Shown one piece after another: positions 5,967 to 9,856 of a stretch of 9,856 bases of DNA. Positions within the stretch are counted from its first letter, which is position 1. Every line of letters begins with the position of its first letter. The position numbers and the translations under genes were made by a program. The notes below the pieces were generated by a model, which saw only the letters and a program-made list of their open reading frames with translations, did no database searches and was not told where the DNA came from. The stretch spans positions 1-9,856 of the forward strand of contig DASXTB010000039.1 of NCBI GenBank assembly GCA_036505615.1. Reading direction: 5' to 3'. This stretch comes from DASXTB01 sp036505615 (GTDB taxonomy: Bacteria; Acidobacteriota; UBA6911; JACQSX01).

Positions 5967-6036
5967 GATCGCCGCCGTCAAGAGAGCTCCTTCGTCAAGT
6001 CGGCCTCACATCTTAAATTGAATCTAAGGTCGCGGC

Positions 6037-6103
6037 CGCCGTGTCCTTTGTGTCCGTAGTGGCGCAAAAAGATTTAACCACAAAGGACACCAAGGACACG
6101 GCG
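6037..6103. repeat. Palindrome of the 'cacaaaggacac' intergenic type
   Basis: The arms 6037-6062 and 6078-6103 (26 nt each) are inverse copies with four mismatches, around a 15-nt loop. The core, ccacaaaggacaccaaggac, belongs to a word family seen between genes in many environmental genomes. A single, non-inverted relative (cacaaaggcacaaagaacac) lies at 7778-7797. The rest of the spacer, 5967-6036 and 6104-6195, shows no gene. Confidence 0.75.
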
Positions 6104-6195
6104 CAAGAAACGAACAGACCACGAGAGCCCTCAAGCCCGCTAGCCGCCCGAAATCAAAGCTCTTACTCCCTAACCCTGATCCTGCGCTGGAGCGG

Positions 6196-6363
6196 TCACT
6201 CAATCTTGGTTCCGCAGACCCGGCAGTGAGATCGACGCCTGGCGTTCAGTGCCCCGCAGTTGCAACACCGGTTGTACATGGCTTTGGCAAACCAGTGGGT
6301 GAACCAAAAGGCGCTCCCCAGGATTAAGACCATCACCACAATGTTGAGCAACAGTGATTTCAT
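6196..6363 (-). CDS. Tiny membrane-anchored zinc-ribbon protein (55 aa)
   Basis: This short gene encodes 55 aa. Residues 4-21 (LLLNIVVMVLILGSAFWF) form one membrane helix, and a short linker (THWFAKAMYNR) follows. A compact C-terminal zinc ribbon is built from CCNCG (C33, C34, C36) and CRVCG (C47, C50), basic in between (ARRRSH). The pattern CxxC-x10-CxxC (C33/C36 and C47/C50) is typical of the small 'zinc-ribbon domain' found on membrane-anchored bacterial proteins. The start ATG at 6363 has only a weak purine stretch (AAAGAAA) upstream. The coding evidence is the coherent membrane helix followed by a zinc ribbon ending at a stop, which is unlikely by chance. It is divergent from the ferredoxin-NADP reductase across 87 bp. 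No function can be named. Confidence 0.72.
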   Translation of the reverse strand: MKSLLLNIVVMVLILGSAFWFTHWFAKAMYNRCCNCGALNARRRSHCRVCGTKIE

Positions 6364-6394
6364 TTTCTTTGCGGCATGGTATCAGTCACGTTAT

Positions 6395-6442
6395 TGGCCA
6401 TTCGCAGTCCACAGTGGCCAGAGACTGCCAGTCAGTTATAAT
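6395..6442 (+). promoter_or_regulatory. Promoter region of the reductase gene with inverted-repeat elements
   Basis: A perfect TATAAT lies at 6437-6442, 8 nt before the ATG at 6451. A weak -35, TGGCCA (6415-6420, four of six), is 16 nt upstream. There is no Shine-Dalgarno, so the mRNA would be leaderless or nearly so. The -35 lies inside the inverted repeat GCAGTC/GACTGC (6404-6409/6423-6428). A second TGGCCA palindrome sits 20 bp upstream (6395-6400). These may be operator elements shared with the divergent small gene. Confidence 0.45.
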
Positions 6443-6450
6443 GTTGTCCC

Positions 6451-7266
6451 ATGGCACTGGAAGCGCTGAAAGCAAAGATGAAGCTCGCGACGTTGGTTGA
6501 CAGAGTTGACGTCGGAGGGCCGTGGCTGTCCATTTTTAAGTTTGATCTGCCGGAAGAGTTTCGTTTTGAGTCCGGCCAGTATGCGACGCTGGCTCTGGAT
6601 ACCCCCAAGGGTTTTCTTCCCCGGCCCTATTCGATCGCTTCTTCCCCTTACGACTCGAAGATTCTTGAGTTCTACATCAACGTTGTCGAAGAAGGCGAGT
6701 TTACACCTCATTTGTTTCGCCTCAAGGTGGGCGATCATGCCTGGTACATGGGTCCTAAAGGGAAATTCACTTTGGGGCGGACGAACAAGAAGAATCTAAT
6801 TATGGTTTCCACAGGCACGGGACTGGCTCCGTTTGTCAGCATGATTCGCAAGCTGCAGCGCGACGGAACGATAAATGGAAAGTCTGATTATCGGCTCGTC
6901 GTGATGCACGGCGTCAGCCATTCAATAGATTTGGGATACCGACCGCAACTGGAGGAATGGGGCCGAAATAAGGACCTGGGTGTTTACTACATTCCGACGG
7001 TGAGCCGTCCTGGCGAGGACCCCGACTTTCAGCCTCAGTTCGCGCAGGGGCGCGTCAACGACCTGCTGCGCCACTTCCTTGGCGAACCAAAAACCGGAAG
7101 CGTCGATCCTCGCCCGGGGAAAGGAATGGACGCCGAAAAAGTGAAAGAACTGGTTGAAGAAAGTTCCGCCTTTTACCTGTGCGGGAATCCGGGAATGATT
7201 GCCGATGCCAAAGAGGTGCTGTCCGCGCACGGGCACACGGAGATTTTCACGGAGGATTACTGGTAG
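6451..7266 (+). CDS. fpr: Ferredoxin/flavodoxin-NADP(+) reductase, Fpr type
   Basis: This 271-aa FAD enzyme is of the plant-type FNR superfamily, bacterial Fpr subgroup. It would transfer electrons between NADP(H) and ferredoxin or flavodoxin in the cytoplasm. RPYSIAS (58-64) is the RxYS FAD-binding motif. STGTGLAPF (120-128) is the NADP-binding glycine motif. LCGNPGM (243-249) contacts the nicotinamide end. The C-terminus FTEDYW ends in the aromatic residue that stacks on the flavin in this subgroup. Length and domain order are normal. An insertion of about 25 residues around 200-225 (EPKTGSVDPRPGKGMDAEK) precedes the last conserved block. An internal ATG at 6478 is possible, but neither has a Shine-Dalgarno and TATAAT supports the first. 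It converges on a Rieske ferredoxin gene, a plausible redox partner. Confidence 0.88.
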   Translation: MALEALKAKMKLATLVDRVDVGGPWLSIFKFDLPEEFRFESGQYATLALDTPKGFLPRPYSIASSPYDSKILEFYINVVEEGEFTPHLFRLKVGDHAWYMGPKGKFTLGRTNKKNLIMVSTGTGLAPFVSMIRKLQRDGTINGKSDYRLVVMHGVSHSIDLGYRPQLEEWGRNKDLGVYYIPTVSRPGEDPDFQPQFAQGRVNDLLRHFLGEPKTGSVDPRPGKGMDAEKVKELVEESSAFYLCGNPGMIADAKEVLSAHGHTEIFTEDYW

Positions 7267-7275
7267 TTCTTTCAG

Positions 7276-7371
7276 CCTCTGTTCATTAACCAAGTATCCT
7301 GTGCCAAATGGGAATCCGGTTGTTCAGGATACAGAGGTAGCCAAAACACTAACCGAATACGTCACCGTATT
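7276..7371. other. Convergent-gene spacer with inverted repeats
   Basis: Between the two convergent redox genes lie GTATCCTG/CAGGATAC (7294-7301/7325-7332), extended by CCTCTG (7276-7281) facing CAGAGG (7332-7337), and a small hairpin AATACG/CGTATT (7356-7361/7366-7371). They may act as bidirectional transcript ends, but neither is followed by a clear U-run. Confidence 0.3.
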
Positions 7372-7385
7372 TATGAAATTGAGGA

Positions 7386-7712
7386 TTAAGCATCTATCTT
7401 CAAGTCCGATCCTTCCACTTCAACCTTATAAGTTTTCAAGTGGGCTGCTTCCGATGCTCCGCCCATATAAGGACCTTCATCGCGGGCCTTGCCCGTAAGT
7501 AGATCGTAGACCGCTCCATGCCAGGGGCATGTCACTTGTAGTCTGCTCTTTTCCACATCCCCTTCAGAGAGCGGCCCCCCGCGGTGTGTGCATGTGTCGT
7601 CAATGGCGTAATAAGTACCATCCACGTTGAAGATGGCGATACGCTTGCCATTCACCTCGACAGCTTTTGCCTGACCTGGCGGAATCTCTTCTTTTTTCGC
7701 AACGGCTGGCAT
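7386..7712 (-). CDS. Rieske-type [2Fe-2S] ferredoxin
   Basis: This 108-aa soluble protein carries the Rieske cluster ligands CTHRGG (C41, H43) and CPWHG (C62, H65), i.e. CxH-x18-CxxH, which bind a [2Fe-2S] cluster with two Cys and two His. The overall length, the lack of a membrane anchor and the phrase GPLSEG between the ligand boxes fit the ferredoxins of ring-hydroxylating dioxygenase systems and the NirD-like group. I chose the start at 7712 because a strong AGGAGG precedes it by 5 nt; an upstream ATG at 7754 adds a cysteine-containing stretch and lacks this support. No oxygenase is present, so it is either a general carrier or serves an enzyme encoded elsewhere. The convergent NADPH reductase could reduce it. 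Confidence 0.9.
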   Translation of the reverse strand: MPAVAKKEEIPPGQAKAVEVNGKRIAIFNVDGTYYAIDDTCTHRGGPLSEGDVEKSRLQVTCPWHGAVYDLLTGKARDEGPYMGGASEAAHLKTYKVEVEGSDLKIDA

Positions 7713-7717
7713 CGGAT

Positions 7718-7769
7718 CCTCCTCTGCTTGTTGACAGCATTTTAAATTGATCACTTGAATTATTTACAA
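7718..7769 (-). promoter_or_regulatory. Promoter and Shine-Dalgarno of the Rieske gene
   Basis: On the minus strand TTGTAA (7769-7764), a 17-nt spacer and TTTAAA (7746-7741) form a weak sigma-70-like promoter (four of six in each box). AGGAGG (7723-7718) lies 5 nt before the ATG at 7712 and decides the start. The Shine-Dalgarno is firm; the promoter boxes are tentative. Confidence 0.45.
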
Positions 7770-7777
7770 CCGCTCAA

Positions 7778-7911
7778 CACAAAGGCACAAAGAACACGGA
7801 GAATAGCACAGAGAAGGGCTGAAGCTTGAAGACTCGTCAAAAACTGCGCCCTGCGCCTTACGTGTTACCGAAATCAATTTGAGTGATTCCTATTGCACCC
7901 CTTCAGGGTGC
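7778..7911. repeat. Repeat-rich spacer: cacaaagg words, CTGCGCC doublet, REP-like hairpin
   Basis: The spacer between the kinase and Rieske genes shows no gene. It holds a cacaaaggcacaaagaacac segment (7778-7797), a tandem 7-mer CTGCGCC CTGCGCC (7844-7857), and a hairpin GCACCC-CTTCA-GGGTGC (7895-7900/7906-7911). The hairpin could end the minus-strand kinase transcript but lacks a U-tract. Confidence 0.5.
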
Positions 7912-7969
7912 CTACGTTGCTCGGTGTTGAATGTTCCCGAAATATCCAGGTTACTTGTAACAGCGGCCA

Positions 7970-9475
7970 TCACGATCGCCTGTCGCTGATTATTTTTCGA
8001 AATAATTCCCGCTGGCGTTCAATGGCCTCCCGATAAATCTCGCTTCTTCGCACATCGGGCTGGAAGACCTTGCCGGTGGCTGCCGGCAGTTCTTGCAGGC
8101 CGGAGACAACTCCCAGCGCGCGCAGCGCCAGCAGAGTCGCGCCGCGGCTGGATGCTTCCCGCTCTTCTGATGCCACAATCGGACGTCCCAGCACATCGGC
8201 CATAATTTGCTTCCAAACATCTGAAGCCATCAGAGCCCCGCCGGTAGCCACAATGCGGGCGTCTTTGGCAACTACTTCCCGCAGTAGTTCCTGGATCAGG
8301 GCGAAGCGGCAGGCCACCGCCTCCAGGCATGCCCGCAGAATCTGAAGAGGCGTTGTCTGCAACGTCAGCCCCACGATGGCGCCGCGAGCGTGGTCGGCCC
8401 ACTCAGGACTTCGCTCTCCCAGCAAAAAAGGCAAGACCGTCAAGCCATGGGAGTCCGGTTGCATTTGCGCCAGCAGGCTTTCCAACTGGTCGGCAGGAGG
8501 CAACCGGAACGTTTCCCGCAGCCAGGAGAACAGAATACCCCCATTGGAAAGCGCTCCTCCCATGACTATGCGGTTTCTGTCTGCACGGTAACACCACAAT
8601 CCGGGTCGAATTTCAAATGTCCGTGTCTCCCAACACACGCGCATCGCTCCGGAAGTTCCTACCATCAGCGCCAGTTCGTTCTGTGTCACACAGCCACTTC
8701 CGAGGTTGCTGGTGGCGCCATCTCCAAGCGCGGGAATCCACCGCACCTTTCCCCATTTGGGCCAGCGCTTCCCATACTCGGCAGCAAGAGCCGGCATTTC
8801 GCTGTCAAAATCCCCCAGTTCGGACAACCGAGAACGATCCACAGGCAGATGGCGGAGGATTTCTTCATCCCATTGCTGCGTGTGTTGATTGAACAGTCCG
8901 GTTGCCGAAGCCATGGAGATACTCGAAAGACTGTATCCGAGAAAGCGCGCATGCAGATATTCGCCAAACGACATCCATTGCGATGCGCGGTCGAGGAACT
9001 CAGGTTGTGATTCTTGCAGCCAGAGAAACTTAGCAGGGAGATAACTGTGGTGGAACATGCATCCCGTTCGGCGGTGGTACTCTCTTTCATCCCGATCTTG
9101 GCGCAGGCCCGCTGCTGCGTTGCGGCTGCGGACATCGGCCCACAGAAAAACCGGAGTGATTGCTCGGCCTTCGGCGTCCACGCCCACCAGGCTGTGCCAG
9201 AAGGTACACGTGGCAACCGCTTGCACCTCTTCTACCCGCGAAGCGATCTTTTTGTAGAGATCATCCAGGCAACAAACTGAAGCCTCAAACAAGCTGTCCG
9301 CCATCAACTCCACACCGCCATCGGGCGTCTCCTGCAAACTATAGGAGACGCTTGCCTCCATTTCTCTTACCTGCCGGGCGCGGGAATCAAATAAGATGGC
9401 CCGGGTCGACGACGTACCCACGTCAAGTGCCACCACCAAAGGCGACTCCGCTTGGGAAGCATCAATGAAAGGCAT
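7970..9475 (-). CDS. FGGY-family carbohydrate kinase, gluconokinase-like
   Basis: This 501-aa cytoplasmic kinase phosphorylates a sugar or sugar acid with ATP. It shows the FGGY signatures in order: phosphate-1 loop DVGTSSTRA (D18-A26), the sugar-binding strand LWADVRS (111-117), GDGATSNLGSG (251-261) whose Asp252 is the expected catalytic base, MVGTSGAM (271-278), LLGERSPEWADHARG (351-365) and the adenosine-site ATGGALMAS (410-418). The length is standard. WADxRS and GERSPxW are commonest in gluconokinase- and xylulokinase-like members. I favour gluconate, but substrate cannot be fixed by sequence and no uptake or catabolic gene is adjacent. The ATG at 9475 has no Shine-Dalgarno and is preceded immediately by a heptamer array. 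Weak alternatives are TTG/GTG codons near residues 13-14, which have GGAG upstream. Confidence 0.88.
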   Translation of the reverse strand: MPFIDASQAESPLVVALDVGTSSTRAILFDSRARQVREMEASVSYSLQETPDGGVELMADSLFEASVCCLDDLYKKIASRVEEVQAVATCTFWHSLVGVDAEGRAITPVFLWADVRSRNAAAGLRQDRDEREYHRRTGCMFHHSYLPAKFLWLQESQPEFLDRASQWMSFGEYLHARFLGYSLSSISMASATGLFNQHTQQWDEEILRHLPVDRSRLSELGDFDSEMPALAAEYGKRWPKWGKVRWIPALGDGATSNLGSGCVTQNELALMVGTSGAMRVCWETRTFEIRPGLWCYRADRNRIVMGGALSNGGILFSWLRETFRLPPADQLESLLAQMQPDSHGLTVLPFLLGERSPEWADHARGAIVGLTLQTTPLQILRACLEAVACRFALIQELLREVVAKDARIVATGGALMASDVWKQIMADVLGRPIVASEEREASSRGATLLALRALGVVSGLQELPAATGKVFQPDVRRSEIYREAIERQRELFRKIISDRRS

Positions 9476-9476
9476 C

Positions 9477-9518
9477 TGTCAATTGCGGATTGCAGATTGC
9501 GAATTGCGGATTGGCAAT
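9477..9518. repeat. Heptamer array in the kinase leader
   Basis: There are six consecutive 7-nt units on the plus strand: TGTCAAT, TGCGGAT, TGCAGAT, TGCGAAT, TGCGGAT, TGGCAAT. On the minus strand it begins one nucleotide upstream of the kinase ATG and, given the promoter proposed at 9550-9558, would be transcribed into the leader. The word is again unrelated to the other arrays but the 7-nt period is exact. Confidence 0.82.
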
Positions 9519-9549
9519 AGAGTTCTCCTGCGTGCCTGGAAAACGTTCG

Positions 9550-9558
9550 ATTATGTCA
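9550..9558 (-). promoter_or_regulatory. Extended -10 candidate for the kinase gene
   Basis: Read on the minus strand TGACATAAT (TGn plus CATAAT, five of six) gives an expected start near 9543 and a leader of about 68 nt that contains the heptamer array. Further upstream CCCAAC/GTTGGG (9595-9600/9614-9619) is a small inverted repeat that might be an operator. No -35 is evident. Confidence 0.35.
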
Positions 9559-9703
9559 CGCCAAATTCGACAGTAATTGTTCAACGTCGATCAACCCAAC
9601 TCAAGATATTTCGGTTGGGATTCTCCTATACGGACGTCAAAAAAGCTTTCCGTGCTCTGCTAAAGCTATTAAATGGTTTTTCAATAAATAAAATGGAATT
9701 TGA

Positions 9704-9745
9704 GGCCCGAAGGGCCGCCATCGGGTAGGCCCGGCCGTGAGGCCC
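9704..9745. repeat. GC hairpin pair of REP type
   Basis: GGCCC-GAA-GGGCC (9704-9708/9712-9716) and GGCC-GTGA-GGCC (9733-9736/9741-9744) are adjacent GC-rich hairpins followed on the plus strand by an A-rich stretch. The rest of 9559-9703 shows no gene. Confidence 0.55.
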
Positions 9746-9769
9746 GGAATAGAAAAAAATATGAAATCA

Positions 9770-9855
9770 GAGCGCCGAAGGCGCGACACGGAGCCAAGCA
9801 ATTCCCTGTCTTGCGCCCAATATTGCAGATATCGAGTGCCGCGCCTTCGGCGCTC
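9770..9855. repeat. REPIN-like inverted pair of REP hairpins
   Basis: Positions 9770-9789 match the reverse complement of 9836-9855 at 19 of 20 nt. Each arm contains the hairpin GCGCC-GAA-GGCGC (or its inverse). The spacer is 46 nt. The structure is of the same kind as those at 21-99 and 4764-4909, with a different arm sequence. Confidence 0.7.
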
Positions 9856-9856
9856 C

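Noticed and set aside
7895..7911. GCACCC/GGGTGC hairpin as an intrinsic terminator
   Set aside because: No U-rich tract follows on either strand; it resembles a REP hairpin more.
8390..9010. 206-codon plus-strand open frame opposite the kinase
   Set aside because: It is the antisense shadow of a well-supported FGGY kinase; the translation shows no family features.
9396..9728. 110-codon plus-strand open frame at the window end
   Set aside because: It overlaps the kinase start, the heptamer array and REP DNA, with no recognisable domain.

Overview
The window most likely comes from an acidobacterium or a close relative, perhaps a metagenome-assembled genome. Three things point there: a secreted VWFA-related protein of the type expanded in Acidobacteria, moderately GC-rich DNA, and intergenic DNA full of degenerate heptamer arrays and REP-like palindromes. 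I see no tRNA, rRNA, transposase, integrase or CRISPR array. The window holds housekeeping-type and orphan genes, mostly single transcription units, set in unusually repeat-rich spacers.

Layout. Positions 1-160 hold a REP-type palindrome. A minus-strand gene (164-2104) encodes a secreted protein with a propeller-like N-terminal part and a probable alpha-barrel C-terminal part. It is interrupted in frame by a heptamer-repeat insertion. It diverges, across a second heptamer array, from a small TPR protein (2183-2524). A 74-aa zinc-ribbon protein (2538-2762, minus) follows, with a clear promoter and operator-like palindrome. Next come a secreted VWA protein (2966-4030) and an overlapping ICMT-type membrane methyltransferase (4018-4641). 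A 350-bp spacer then holds a third heptamer array and a 146-nt foldback built from two inverted REP sequences. A radical SAM protein with a C-terminal cysteine cluster (4989-5966) is followed by another repeat-rich spacer. That spacer contains a 55-aa membrane-anchored zinc-ribbon protein (6196-6363, minus). It diverges from a ferredoxin-NADP reductase (6451-7266), which converges on a Rieske ferredoxin (7386-7712, minus). An FGGY sugar kinase (7970-9475, minus) follows, with a fourth heptamer array in its leader. The window ends with clustered REP hairpins.

How the genes relate. The only suggestive functional pair is the NADPH-dependent flavin reductase and the Rieske ferredoxin, which could form a small electron-transfer chain. 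The VWA and methyltransferase genes overlap and are probably translationally coupled. The most notable signals are non-coding. Four arrays share a strict 7-nt period but use unrelated words; one has become part of a protein and two abut start codons. Separately, three genes have a -10-like hexamer 6-8 nt before ATG and no Shine-Dalgarno sequence, which suggests leaderless mRNAs.
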